Shown: positions 1 through 12,445 of the stretch, in pieces | How positions within the stretch are numbered: position 1 is the first letter of the stretch | Layout of the letters: every line of letters starts with the position of its first letter | Source of the DNA: Pictodentalium vernedei | Taxonomy: Eukaryota > Mollusca > Scaphopoda > Dentaliida > Dentaliidae | Length of the DNA: 64,000 nucleotides | Direction of reading: 5' to 3' | Assembly (NCBI GenBank): GCA_031216915.1 | Contig: CM062290.1 | Span: 257,710,291-257,774,290 of the forward strand | Position numbers and translations under genes: made by a program | The notes under the pieces: generated by a model | The model's input: only the letters and a program-made list of their open reading frames with translations | The model's database searches: none | Told to the model about the DNA's origin: nothing

Positions 1-1761
1 TACTGTTTCCAGAGGCTCAAATGATTACTTAGCTAAATAAGAACCGAAGTTAAATTTCATATAGGAATTTAATCTAATGATTCTAAGTCTATTTATCGAA
101 AAGTTACTGACTTAGATAAAGAGACATAAGACTCAATTGTAAACTATCATAGAGTGCATAGGTATGAGGTAACATAAACCTATAACCTTAATAATAACAG
201 GCTGCAGTAGATCTTGTCAAACAAGTATACTAAAAAGTTGCAATGACTAGTATGGAGGGATCAACAATATCAACATAGTGATCCCTACACCAACGACGGA
301 AGAGCCTCCACTTTAGCCGCATAGTATAGCGAAGAAGAGGTTCTCCTATAGTAAGAAATCGCATCCAAAGCTCGTCCAGTACAATGCTTACAATGCAATA
401 AGGACCACACAACGGAATACGTGAAGGTTGAGACCTTGCGGGTTGTGATAAAGATGACACGATTTTACCCAGTGAAAAAAGATCCTCTCATGGAGGAAGA
501 TTTCGCGTTAAGACCCACAGTAGATCTCAGAGTAAATTTACCCACGGTCTCTGTGAAGACAGAGATGCTATCAACAGAAATGTATTGTGGTTGTTTATCT
601 TAGCAATACTTGCTGAAACAACAGCGCAGGAGGATACGCATATCCTATCATTCCGTCCTATTAGATCAATAGAGCGTTAACAACATAAGCTCAGAGATCC
701 GGACAAGCAAACACATACATCTGCAATTGACAAGCAAGTAGTGTCGTAAATAAATTATCATTGGGCGCTCCCATTGATAGCAAATCTGATTGAATACTTG
801 TTTGTTGAGAGTCCATTCTGACGCCAACAAGCGACCCATAAGTGAACGGGAGTCCGGTAATACAATCAGATGACCCGGAATATGACGGACCGAAGCAGAA
901 CTTGGTGTACTATAACAAACAGAAGGATTCTTTCCATTAAATTGAATAACGGAAACGAATGAGTGCCTCCCTGGTTCCGGAGATACGCAACTACTGTCGA
1001 ATTAACGGACAGGATTGGACATGCGTTTCTGAATAATGTTCATCCAATGACATAAAGCAAGCCTAAAAAACAAAACATTATTCCGTGGAAGATAAGTGCT
1101 TGCTTAGAGACTGCGGAACCCAAAGACCCTGGCACTTCGAATCCGTTGAGATCAATATTATATCCCAACCTGTTTGACTGGCAACCGTCATAATTATAAA
1201 ACTCGGATCCGGCAACTGCAGTGGCACTCTCTGAGTCAACCCCCGAATGTTTGCCCCAGTCTGAATCTCTTGCTACACTAGATAGACAAGAGAACGTGTA
1301 AATCGAGCAATTCATGGATTGCTGAAAAGTTGCCGTCGAAGAGAAGCTTCTCCGAGAACGAAGCGACTCTGAGAGAGTTCTTCACCTTACTATCCACGCG
1401 CATGGATGTAGCTAGGGCTGCGTCACGTCTAACCAACTCCAAGCAGCCACTGAAGGGCGGAGTTATACGTGAACAAACTACTGCCCTCACAAGAAATCAC
1501 ATTGAGGATTATATCCCGGAATTCTTTCTCTTGAAGACGTAATGATAATGCCTCAGTAAGGTGGATTACGTATGATAAAGCGTCTAAGTTAAGTCTATTA
1601 GACATCATTGTCGTTTCCAACATTGTGGTTGGAAAAGACATAGACGGCGAAAAAGATTATTTCCAGTCTTAAACCACGCTGTCTAGATGCATATGAACTC
1701 TCGGCCCTGTTCTGCCAAAATAAATTATTCGTATAAATGAAAAAAGGCAGAAATGAGCATT

Positions 1762-4027
1762 GCGGACAAGAAACTAAACTATCATGCTTGGTAGCAGGCT
1801 TATATATATATATAGCGTCGATAAATAATATACATGTTCTAATGACATTATTGGACTGTGTCGGTAAGTCAGGGACAAGGTCCCTGAACTGATCCAAAAT
1901 TCCGTGTCCAATGACGCTAAAAGTCTCTTATCCAACATCGCAGCAATGTAGTCCGAAATAACAATCACAGGAAGATAATGCTGGAAGATATGTATGGCAG
2001 CTTCCGATGCTACGAAAGGGAAAACTCGAAATCTTTCGAATCCCTTTCGCCATCCTGTCGGACCCTATAAAGCGTTCGGTCGTCCGTACCTGATGCACCC
2101 GCGGACCGCACCGACCCAGCACCGTCAGATAATTCCTGACTCGACCAAAAAACTGTCGATTGCTGGGATGCTGCGGAAAAACTGTGCTAACTCGGATAGC
2201 ACGTCCGTCACTGAGGCCTGTAGAGAAGCGGTCCTACGATGCATTGCCGCTGGAAGCTCCGTGATCGTTACCCCGTGCATACTACTAATATGCGAGCGAA
2301 CGGAGTGTATAGGCCTTGTGTCCCTTGGCTACCAGATGGCGTGACCTGTTCGCCGTGGAATCACTGAATGACGAAACTGATCGGATACTCGAGGTCACGT
2401 AGCCAATGTGCGGTCGTGTGCACTGCTGTGAGGATGAGGAAGCATTATCGACAGTCTCTCGGACTGTCAATATAACGGAGCGTCCCGAGCGACGGACATA
2501 TGCTCCGAATGTAAAATATCTGAACCACAACATGGGGTCCCCTATGTTGTTGGACGAGAAAGAGACCTCTCTCGCTCACAGCCTGGATGGACCTGGACAA
2601 GCCAGGAACCGGACTAACAGGCTTCCTCCGATCTGTCCTCAATCCGCCGTCACTGGGTGAGTACTAAAGTAATTCTAGTGCTCGCATCACCCAAATCTCC
2701 TTCCTAGACCGCAATGGACGAACCCGGCAGCCGAACCATTCGATGAATGTACGCTACACCGGGTGAGCTAGCGAATGTCACTCTGTCGATCCTACAAGGG
2801 ACCTCTTAGGCGATAGACATATTCCATGAGCACTTATTGCCGCTAGCTCTTCATTAACTATGACGACAGAGGCACACTTTTGAAAGACATCTCCGTAACT
2901 TTGCGAACAAGAAACCAGAAATGCTTGGTAATAGCAAGCATATAATAATAAATATATAGCGTCGTTCAATAATTCGAAAGTTTGTGTGACATTATTGGAC
3001 TATGTCGGAACTGAGGGACGAAGTCCCTGAACCGAACCAAAAATTTCTAAGTCCACCGACGCTATCAGTTTCTAATCCGGCATCGCAGCATTCTGGTCCG
3101 ACGAAAGAACCTGTAGAAGATCAAGTCAGATGCCATACACAACAGCATATGTTGTCCCGAAAGGGAAAGCTCAAAATCCTCCGAATCCCTTTCGGTATCC
3201 CGTCGGACCGGATGAAATTTTCGGACGTCCGTACCCGCTTCCGCGAAGCGTCCCGACCCAGCATCGTCGGATAAAACATTATGCGACAGATTCAGTTGTT
3301 GCTGGGATGCTGCGATAAGCTGTGCTATTTAGGATAGCACGTCCGTCCCCGAGGCCTGTGCAGTAGCGGTCTTACGATGCATTGCCGCCGGAAGCTCCGT
3401 GTACGTTGACTCCTGCACACTTTCCCAATCGAACGTCCGGAGTCTGCAGGTCTCGTGTTCCTGGCTACCGGATGGTGTGACCTGGTCGCCGATGATTCTC
3501 TGACTGGTGAAGCTGACTGGATATCCGAGGTCACGTAGCCAAGAGCGGTCGTGTGCGCTACCATGAGAATGAGGAAGCCTTATTGACAGTCTCTCCGGAC
3601 TGACTATATGTCGGAGCAACCCGAGCGGCGGATGTAAGCTCCGAATGCGAAACATTTTGTACCACAACATCTGGGGCCAGATGTTGTTGTACGAGAGAGG
3701 GGCCTCTCTCGCTCGCCGTCCGGATGGACCAGAACGAGCTATGAACCGGACTAAAAGGCTTCCTCCGTTCTCCCTCTAATCCACCATCACTGGGTGTGCA
3801 TTGGTTGATTTATAGTGCTCGCATCACCCCAAAACTCCTTCTAGACCGCAACGGACGAACCCGGCTGCCGAACCATTCGATGAATGGACGCTACACCGGG
3901 TGAGCTAGCGGACGTCAAAGGCCGTCGAACCTACTAGGGTCCTCTTAGGCAATTGGCGTATTTACATGAGCACTTTTCCGCTAGCCCTTCATTAATTGTG
4001 ACGACGGAGGCACACTGTTGGAAGACA
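1762..4027 (-). repeat. Tandem duplication (2 x ~1.13 kb) of the gag region inside DIRS-B
   Basis: Bases about 1762-2890 and 2899-4027 both align to the same stretch of DIRS-A (about 33500-34580). Each begins at the ttgcggacaagaaac-type sequence and ends at the gaagacatc-type sequence. The two copies differ at many positions, so the duplication is old. Confidence 0.8.
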
Positions 4028-5165
4028 TCACAGATACATCACCCTAATCTTGATCGTCTGAAATAGAAATTGATAAAGTAGAGTGACCCTGCGGGGAAAG
4101 GACCGGAATGTCCAATTCCCCACTAACATACCGTGACATACGCTTCCCATGTTGTCATCGAAATCATCAGATACAGAACAGGAGTTAATGCGAGTACACT
4201 GACCACATGTAGAATGGTTATAAAAGTCAGAGGAAGACTTCCTCTTATTACAATTGATCAAGATCCTTTCAATGTGAAAAGAAAACAAAGTCCTGGTACT
4301 CGCACCAACCCCTGACAATCAAAATACATAATAATAATATGATCCATTAACACAGAAAAAATAATTGAAATCAAAATATTTTGAAAAAATATTTTTTCAG
4401 AACAGCCCAAGTTTCTGAAAAGTAACGTTGAGCCCCAATGGATCCCAAGCCTAAGTGTGGACAAAAAATTTAAAAATATTTTAAACAATTTATGCAACAC
4501 TTACGAACAATAATAATGTATCTAGTTATGATTAAATTAACATCAAGATATTATTTTCAAGAAATCCCCCCCTCAAACAGAGGGCTGTTGTAAATGTAAA
4601 CAATGAGTGTAAAAACACTAAAATAAGACTCCAGGCACCCAGGCCCGAAATCAGTTACCAAAAATACACTATCTGATGCAAAACAGAGACTTCCTGGGAA
4701 GAAACTGCAGAACATCAGATGGTAGATGCAGAACACAACGCCTAACCACCCATAGGTGAAGACGTAAACATGGGGAAAAGAATAGAATTCATTCTGTTAT
4801 TCAGCTGAAACTCCCAAGAAATTTTAGTAATAATAATTACAGAAACTATGCCAAAAGCATGGGAGAATAGCAAGAGGGGACTTAAAGGAAAGGGAGAGAG
4901 GAAAACACTGAAAAATCAGTGTAACTAAATAACAAGAATGACAACAAAATGGCTGCTGCCTCGAAAATAGGTAACTTAACATAATTTCATTAAAAAATTT
5001 TAAGTTACAGCCCTGATAATATTCTGTCACACATTTTTCCTCTCCTCCTTCTCTATCCTCCTTAGAATCACCATTTCACTAATATTTATGTGTCTGGCAT
5101 CATTTAAACTGAGATTTACAAGCACAAAGATCAGTCAGATGTTAACTGATGAAGGGCCAAACTTA

Positions 5166-5364
5166 GAATGATTAATGGCGCCAATTTCGGAACGTCCTTG
5201 ACACTGCGCATGCGCAGTAGAGGTGAAGTGTGGAGGCCATTCAGGACATGTTTTCTTTGGTTTTAGATGCAAATTTTGGGGATTGGGGGGCAAAATTTGT
5301 GTTTGGCCCTATATTTTAAGAGTTAGCACCAGCTATGTCTGGGTCATTGGTACAGTATAAAAAT
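5166..5364 (+). repeat. Right inverted terminal repeat of DIRS-B
   Basis: Diverged copy of the DIRS-A right ITR: starts gaatgattaatggcgcc, contains the palindrome tgcgcatgcgca and the block gattggggggcaaaattt, and ends ggtacagtataaaaat. Confidence 0.85.
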
Positions 5365-5418
5365 ATTATATTTAAAATAATAACTTTGTTGATATCGTCT
5401 GCATTGGGTAAAGGGTTA
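5365..5418 (+). mobile_element. P-family MITE, right-hand fragment next to DIRS-B
   Basis: Ends ttgggtaaaggg followed by TTAA, like the right end of the P-family copy at 38186-38423. The missing left half would lie beyond DIRS-B, outside the window. Confidence 0.65.
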
Positions 5419-5620
5419 ACAAAGAAAAGCCACTCTCCCTCATCATGAAATTGAGGGAAAATTATCCGGGAAACATGAAATTATCTTCAATAGACCTTAG
5501 CTATGCTTTGGAAATAGAAAACAAAATTTGTTGTAGTGCTGACTCACAATAAGTAAAAAGCTAAGGTGAAGAAGGTCACATTAGCAGACAGAGAGAGAGA
5601 ATAAAACTATCCTTGTATAC

Positions 5621-5694
5621 CTTTCTTTTTTCTTCTTTTCTAAACTTTTGCAGTTCCTGCCAAAACTGTTCCTTAAAGATGGTGATTTTCTTGC
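5621..5694 (-). CDS. Candidate Rap1GAP-like exon 11 (C-terminal, tentative)
   Basis: Candidate exon of 74 nt with a TTCTTTCAG acceptor and an AAAG/GTATAC donor. In the phase left by the previous exon it encodes ARKSPSLRNSFGRNCKSL followed by a Lys-rich end. A basic Ser-rich KSPxRK-type segment is expected in this part of Rap1GAP, but it is weakly conserved, so support is mainly splice signals, phase and position. Later exons would lie left of the window, beyond DIRS-B. Confidence 0.5.
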
Positions 5695-5719
5695 CTGAAA
5701 GAAATACAATACTTGAATT

Positions 5720-6110
5720 CAATTTTCTGGCCTGGAAATAAAAAGCTTACATCATAATCCACCAGAAGGTTATGTTATAAAGCATGGTGATAACCTATTG
5801 GAATACAGCATTGTCACCCTTTTCTGCCTTCTGTCTTTTTACTGTACCACCCATTTTACCCGAATTCTTGCCAAAATAAATAGCAACACCTAACGTGCGA
5901 TCTCACTTTGGCAAAGATCGCACATTAGTTGTTGCTATTTATTTTGGCAGACTTCTGTTATGACGTAAATGGCAGGCCAATCAATTCATATTTGGATACA
6001 GTGTGCAACTTTTAAGTTGAGTTAGTCCTGAAAGATTGTCAAGTTTAACTGGCAAACATGCAGGATTAGGAATGGATTTATGTTGTACAGAGATGGGCAG
6101 TATCAGAATT
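5720..6110. repeat. Repeat with an 80-bp hairpin (copy 1)
   Basis: Centre at 5870-5950: near-perfect inverted repeat tgccaaaataaatagcaac ... gttgctatttattttggca around a short loop. The flanks resemble 7780-8080, so this is a dispersed hairpin element. No coding potential. Confidence 0.6.
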
Positions 6111-6490
6111 TTGATTTCAGTATTGGTTTCAGTATTTTTAAGGGGGCATACCTCAGTATCGGTTTGGTATTCGGTATCTGACTTGACTGAGATTTGCTAA
6201 TAGTACCAAAGGGAATTCACATCTCAAAAATACAGAATAAGTTGTTCTTGTATCATTCTACCACTGCTCCACAAATGTCACACTGCCAATGAGCTCAACA
6301 GTGGCATTCTTTTACAGACACAAGTCATATCTACAGTGATTCTGTGACTTCTGAACACACCTAAACCTTAAAAGGCCTATTTGAGGCATTTGCAATCTCA
6401 GAGCATGTGCCCTGACCTTGTCATCTTCAGGAGGTCCTGTTGACAATAAACACTGGTATTGCATTCTTGCGCTACACATGACATAATCCC
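6090..6490. mobile_element. Fragment of hAT-like MITE (same family as 21065-21752)
   Basis: Starts agagatgggcagtatcag, continues with a run of cagtattggtttcagtatt, and shares the blocks tagtaccaaagggaattcac and caatgagctcaacagtgg with 21065-21752 and 25400-25640. The right end and TSD are not recognisable. Confidence 0.55.
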
Positions 6491-6699
6491 CATTCATGGT
6501 TCTACTTGTACTATAACTGCTGAAGTTTATAGTAATGTTTCAGCTGTGTGTTTCTCTATTTTATTATTCATGTTTTAACACATTCTATGCCTAAAAAATA
6601 TTATCATAGCCAAAAAATGATGGCTAGTTTATTTCCTTGAGTTAGTAATTTATTTATTATTTAATTACTGTTATAAACAAGCCAAGACCAATACCGGGT

Positions 6700-7600
6700 C
6701 TGGACCTGTGTCGCTGCATGCAATTGAATCGGCAAACAGGAAGTGGCTGCACGGCAGATCTGAGAATTGCATACACGATACAACTTATCATTATGAAGCA
6801 GCAGACCAAATATAAAATCAATCCCTTGCATAGAAGCCGAGAAAAGTTTGACGAAAAATTTCAATGTTCCTTGGGTACAGTAAAATTTCAAAGTATCAGC
6901 AAACAGGAAGTGGCTGCACGGCAGATCTGAAAACATTTCATAGAAGCGAAGAAAACCTTGACGGAAAATTTCAATGTTCAGTGGGTACAGTAAAATTTCA
7001 AAGTATCAGCAAACAGGAAGTGGCTGCACGGCAGTAAAATCAATCCCTTGCATAGAAGCCGAGAAAAGTTTGACGAAAAATTATAAAGGTTCAGTGGGTA
7101 CAGTAAAATTTCAAAGTATCGGCAAACAGGAAGTGGCTGCTTGGCAGATCTGAAAATTGCTTACACGATACGACTCATCATTATGAAGCAGCAGACCAAA
7201 TATAAAATCAATCCCTTGCATAGAAGCCGAGAAAACCTTGACGGAAAATTTCAATGTTCAGTGTGTACAGTAAAATTTCAAAGTATCGGCTAACAGGAAG
7301 TGGCTGCACGGCAGATCTGAAAATTGCTTACACGATACAACTCATCATTATGAAGCAGCAGACCAAATATAAAATCAATCCCTTGCATAGAAGCTGAGAA
7401 AACCTTGACGGAAAATTTCAATGTTCAGTGGGTACAGTAAAATTTCAAAGTATCGGCAAACAGGAAGTGGCTGCACGGCAGATCTGAAAATTGCTTACAC
7501 AATACAACTCATCATTATGAAGCAGCAGACCAAATATAAAATCATTCCCTTTCATAGAAGTGAAGAAAACTTTGACGGAAAAAGTGTTTCGGACGGACTG
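6700..7600. repeat. Tandem array, ~167-bp unit with short 112-bp variants
   Basis: The landmark aaacaggaagtggctgc recurs near 6735, 6900, 7011, 7124, 7290 and 7458. Spacings are about 165, 111, 113, 167 and 168 bp. Short units lack the segment containing tcatcattatgaagcagc. Open frames across it are repeat artefacts. Confidence 0.8.
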
Positions 7601-7779
7601 ATGGACAGGTGGAGTCGAGCGGTTACTAGACCTGCTCTGCCGCTGGCGATGCACGTAAAAATCTTCGCCTTGACATGTGTATTAACTCGATGCCAACTGA
7701 GTGCAGGAAAAAAACATTATCTTTCTGAATTGAAAGTACTATGAATTGTTTGGTGTTTGAAAGCTGTATACAATCAAAC

Positions 7780-8080
7780 CTGGAAATAAGGAGCTTACAT
7801 TGTAACATGTTAACAGTTTACACGATACAATAATCTGGTAACCTGCAGAAAAAAAGACTTGTGATGCTTCTGTTTTACTATGCAAGCCACTCTGTTTACA
7901 CCAAAAGAAAATTTCTGCCAAAATAAATATTAACAACTAATGTGTGATCTCACTTTGGTGGGACTGCATGTTAGTAGTTGCTATTTATTTTGGCCGACAT
8001 TCCATAAAGATGGAAACAGCACATCATTGTATTTAGATGTGGATTTGAGTTAATCCCAAAAGATTGCAACAAAAACATGA
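7780..8080. repeat. Repeat with an 80-bp hairpin (copy 2)
   Basis: Inverted repeat tgccaaaataaatattaac ... gttgctatttattttggc at about 7917-7995, with flanks like 5720-6110. Confidence 0.55.
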
Positions 8081-8639
8081 GAGATTAGAAATTTAATTTA
8101 TGTCATATTATTTTGTCAGAACCTGTAGTTTGTTCATATATTATACATTTGAAGAAACCCAACATTCCTTTCGTTTCCAACACAATCTAAATGATTGTTC
8201 AGGGGTTACTTCCAGGCCTGTAGAATTAACAGTTACTCATTTAAGAAATAACCACATAAGTTGACTACACTTAGACACTGATTAGAAGATGTCAGAAGTT
8301 TGCTTGAGTGATCAATGTAATCCATCGTATACAGTGGCATCCGGTTGAATGCTTATTTTGGAAGTACAAGGTGGTCTACAAAAATCGTGGAATTTGGCCG
8401 TTTTGAGCATAATTTTTGTAACAAATCACAGTATTTTCATTCAATTCAATGGTTTACTCTATATATAACTCATATTCAACTAACTAGGTTGAAGCTGAAT
8501 TATAATTATGAAAATAGTTTTGCGTTTCAAAATTATATATCATTAACAGGGTTACTTCATCAGTCCATATCCAGCAAAAGTGGGCTCCACTGTAATGAAG
8601 TCCAGAACAATAACTGATTTTTATCCAAGCAAATTTTGG

Positions 8640-8800
8640 CCAAGTCCAATTCTGATAGCGTACTGCACATCGATGGTGCACTTGTCTTCAACCAATGCTA
8701 ACCTGCCTGTGCAGAGTTAGTATGTTGGGGTGTCTGACAGTTGCTTGCTGTGGCTTTGGGGTTCACTCCGGGTACTCGTTAATCTCCAATAAATATATAA
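8640..8800 (+). repeat. SINE body fragment
   Basis: Matches the shared SINE body: tactgcacatcgatggtgca, cttgtcttcaaccaatg, tgtgcagagttagtatg, ctccgggtactcg. The head is missing and the tail is short (aataaatatataag). Confidence 0.65.
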
Positions 8801-8819
8801 GAAGACTGTAAATGTAATA

Positions 8820-9037
8820 CAGTGGAACCTTGTGAATTGAAAAGCCAATTAGCCAGAGACTGTTACTCATTTAACAAGAGTGTTCAATTAACAGGGGTTG
8901 GTCACTGACCTGTTGTTTTTTTTAAACTTAACATTTATTCTATTACATCTAGCATTTGCTGTGGTTTGGTGTTTGGAAATTATAGTTACTTAATGGGTGA
9001 TTCCGTTAAGAAATATTCAATTAAATGGGCTCCACTG
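8820..9037. mobile_element. pogo-like MITE
   Basis: Flanked on the left by TA; begins CAGTGGAACCTTGTGAATTG and ends ttaaatgggctccactg, giving short inverted termini. The interior has repeated ttcaattaacagggg-type sequence. TIR style and TA suggest the pogo/Tigger group, by inference. Related fragments occur near 20743, 28460-28740, 36800-36880, 58150-58745 and 60430-60600. Confidence 0.55.
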
Positions 9038-9303
9038 TTTTTAAAACTTAACAGTTACCACTTATGATCTTATGATGAATTTTCACCCAAGCTGCAGTCT
9101 ATAAGTCTGGTTTCTTAGTGATTTTTAGTTAAGTCAAGCAGCCAAACATTGTCTATAAATGACTGCCAGGGTAATTTCACAAAGGTCCACATGGTTCTCT
9201 CATGGTGAATGTTGGGGAACCTGTTCTGAGAGGGCATGGATTCCCAAAGCTGGAAGCAGGCTCTGAAGGATTAAAAGAATTTTAAATGACATAATTATCT
9301 TAC

Positions 9304-9543
9304 CGATGGTGGTGTCTTTTCATTTTCACCCACAGTTGGTAGTGTTCCATTGCTTCTTCTGGCAGATGCATTGCTGTCTCCAGACTGTGTCCGAGTTTTT
9401 GTACTCAACGCCCTTTTGAAAGCATTAAAAACACCAGATCCCTCCACTTTCACACTTGGCAAAGGATTTGCTCCAAACAGTTCAATATTTTTCTTGTGCA
9501 AATCTAATTGTAATGAATCCATGAGAGCTGTCCTTGTTCTCTC
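9304..9543 (-). CDS. RAP1GAP: Rap1GAP-like gene, exon 10 in window (post-catalytic Ser-rich region)
   Basis: Exon of 240 nt, 80 codons in phase 0, with a TCTAG acceptor and an ATCG/GTAAGA donor. It starts ERTRTALMDSLQLDLH, continuing the helix after FAKLE. It then has a hydrophobic-basic GVFNAFKRALS segment comparable to the FxxFKR motif of Rap1GAP, and a Ser/Thr/Arg-rich tail (TRTQSGDSNASARRSNG) likely to be disordered and phosphorylated. This tail points to Rap1GAP rather than SIPA1-type or GARNL3-type RapGAPs, an inference from remembered sequence. The Met near residue 8 is internal, not the start. Confidence 0.88.
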
Positions 9544-9776
9544 CTAGACAAAAAAAAAATACCAGGCAGCTGAGATACTATTTTCATTTGATATTTTTAG
9601 CTTTTCATTTCAGTAAATTTATTTCATTACATATAAAAACAGCAAAAAAGCATCACATTGCAAAGCAAATCCCCCACATCACTTATGAACTGAGGCAAAA
9701 GTAAAAGTGTAATGTACTAAACATTACTGAAATCTGTTCATCACATATTTACTAAAATTTTCAACAAAATGAAACT

Positions 9777-12445
9777 AGAGGCTCAAGAGAGCCTAAAAAC
9801 GCTCACCTGGACCAAGTTGTCCTAAACTGTAAGGGTTATGGGTATGGAGAAAATGTAATCTGAATGAACCATATGACAGATTCGCCAGCAATTTTTTTGT
9901 CCAATTGTTTCAACTACTCAGAAGAAAGCTTCATACCAAATACATAATATCTAGTCCGTGCAGTTTGGGAAATATTGGACATTTCTTTTTTTTTTTATTT
10001 TTAGCACCAGATGTTCCCACGCAAACAATTTTGGAGGCATGAATGAAGTACTTAGGGTCAACTAATGCCACATATAAAATTTGGTTCATATCGCTCCACT
10101 GGTTCTTGAAATAGAAATTTGCAGGGGAGCTCAAAAGTGAGCCCATCCCCTGGAGAGCCCAAATATAGACCTATCAACTTTCTTTGAACAACTTTTAATC
10201 TTGAACACCAGAGGAAGTTTCATACCAAATATCAAAGCATTCCCATTTGTGGTTCATGAGAAGAAGATTTTTAAAGAATTTCATCATACTTGGGCATAAG
10301 ACCATGCCCAAAAGGGATGGAGACCCCATTTGAATAAAAACTAAAACAGAATACCCCCAAGATGATGTGGCCCATATATGTTTCAATTTGGGCCATTGGT
10401 TTGTGAGGAGAAGATTGTTTTTCGCATTGGCCTCTCAATTCAGGAAATAAAAATTTTGTGTGGGACACAAAATTTGGATCTTCACATAGTCAGTTCCAAT
10501 ATTAACATAGAAACTTTCGTTGGACAAATTGGAATTTTGGGTACCAAAAGAGGTTGCATATCAAATATCAAAGCACTCTGATCTGTGGTTAAGGAAAACA
10601 AGTTGTATAAAAGGAACGCAGGTATTTAGGCATCAGGGATCAGAACCACAGAGACAAAAAAGGTTTTAGTGTACTTACTTATTGGTGTTTAAGGTCACAT
10701 ATTTATGCACAATCGCTAATCATGACCACAACATGGAGATAAAGTCAAGTTTTGTAAATTATGTACACCCATGTTGCCCATTTTAGAGGACTTCCACCCC
10801 AAGCATTGGTGACTGTGTCCTATTTTACCAGTGTAACGGAACTTGTTTACCACAGTAAACAAGCACTGCTGCACTTCCCGGAGTTCCCACAGGGGCGTAA
10901 ATGTGTATGTTAACCCTAATAATTTTGGATACTAAATATAATCTTTTGGTGTTCTGTGATTTGAGAATGGGGAATGGGAAGGCTATGGATTTTGAATTTG
11001 TTTCTATTTTTTGCTCCTGGGGTTCCCACTGGGCACAAAAAATGCCCCCTCAACAAACTTGAATCACACCTCCCTAAGAATGATATACACCAAACATCAA
11101 AAGATTCTGACTGCTGGATCTGAACAAAGAGATTTTTAAAGAATATTCCTCATATTGAACAAAGTTACAATTTGTGTTAACCCGACTAATTATGGATACT
11201 GAATATAAATTTTTAGTGTTCTGTGATTTGAGAATAAATGGGGAATGGGAAGGCTATGGGTATCTGAATTTGTTTCTATTTTTTGCTCCTTGGGTTCCCA
11301 CTGGGCACAAAAAATGCCCCCTGAACACACTTTAATCACACCTCCCTAAGTTTGATATACACCAAATATCAAAAGATTCTAACTGCTGGGTCTGAAGAAA
11401 GAGATTTTTAAAGAATATTCCTCATATTGAACAAAGTTACAATTCGGGCTCCCATAGGGAGCCCAAATATGAACCCAGGGACTTGGCTTGAACAAACCTG
11501 AATATCCCTTCCCTAAAGATGCTGTATACTAAATATGAAAAGATTCTGACTGTTGGATCTGGAGAAGAAGATTTTTAAAGAATATCCCTCATATTGCACT
11601 AATTTGAACTTCTGGGCTCCTGGTGAGTGCCCAAATATGGACCCAGGGGTTAAATTTCAACAACCATGTGAATCAATCTTCCATAGATTTTATATGTGAA
11701 ATATGAAAGCTTTTGGAGCAGTGGTTGGGGAGAAAAAGATTATTTTATACTTTTCCCATTACCTTCAGTGTGAAATAATGCTGACTCAGCATTTTTTCAA
11801 AGTCCCAAAACTGTACCTTAGGACAAAACCGATAGCGCTTTTTTTCACCATTCCTTTCTATTGGTCCTAAGGAAGCTTCACACCAAACAAAAAGTTTCAG
11901 TGCCATGTAGTTTTGGAGATATGGGCGTTTGAATTTTTTTCTATTTTTAGCTCCTGAGGTTCCCAAGGGGCAGCGGGAAAATTTCTTTTGGCAGGAATCA
12001 AGTACTTAGGACCCAATAATATCTAATAGCAAATTTGGTTCAAATCACTTCTCAGTTAATAATAAATAGAAATTTTGGGCGGGGCACAAAATGGGGATCC
12101 TCCCGCAGCAAGCCCAAATATTGACTGAGAAAATTTATTTGAATAAACTTGAATCTTGAGTACCAAAGGAGCTTACATACCAAATATCACAGCATTCTGA
12201 CTGGTGGTTCATAAGAAGAAGATTTCGGAGAAATTGATGCTTTTTGGGGCATCACCCCCACCCCAGTGGGGGCACCGAGTTCATTTTAACAAACTGGAAA
12301 GAGGATACCCCCAAAATATTGTATGTCAAATTTGTTTGGGTTTGGGTTAGTGGTTTTGAAGGAGAAGACCGAGTTGTGAAAGTTAATGGACGACGGACGC
12401 CAAGTGATGGCAAAAGCTCACACTGACTTTCAGTCAGGTGAGCTA
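9777..12445 (+). mobile_element. Family B element, copy 1 (tandem-core, hairpin-ended)
   Basis: 5' end: palindrome agaggctcaagagagcct, then aaaaacGCTCACCTGGac. 3' end: gatggcaaaagctcac followed by the hairpin tgactttcagtca and ggTGAGCTAA, so CTCACCTG / CAGGTGAGC form sub-terminal inverted repeats. The core repeats with variation: two units of about 265 bp at 10920-11170 and 11185-11445, plus more diverged ones. A SINE-D copy is inserted at about 10676-10906. No transposase seen. Likely non-autonomous. Confidence 0.65.
10676..10906 (-). repeat. SINE-D family copy (antisense)
   Basis: Contains tgtttaaggtcacatattta, gactgtgtcctattttacca and ccacagtaaacaagcactgc. A sense copy at 59125-59362 ends in an (aaat)n tail, which sets the orientation. 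Confidence 0.6.

Larger units (their letters stand above)
1..5364 (-). mobile_element. DIRS-B: degraded, internally deleted DIRS retrotransposon (left end outside window)
   Basis: Diverged copy of the DIRS-A family, truncated by the window edge. Bases 1-1310 match the recombinase and RT/RNase H end of DIRS-A. At about 1311-1327 the match jumps over roughly 1.26 kb, removing most of the RT core. Bases 1327-4320 match the gag-like ORF, with many stops and frameshifts. 4320-5165 matches the 5' leader. The right ITR lies at about 5166-5364. Flanking bases 5365-5418 are the end of a P-family MITE, so DIRS-B inserted into one. No intact gene remains. Confidence 0.85.

Noticed and set aside
6700-7600. 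CRISPR-like array
   Set aside because: Units are contiguous ~167-bp tandem repeats without unique spacers, in an animal genome.
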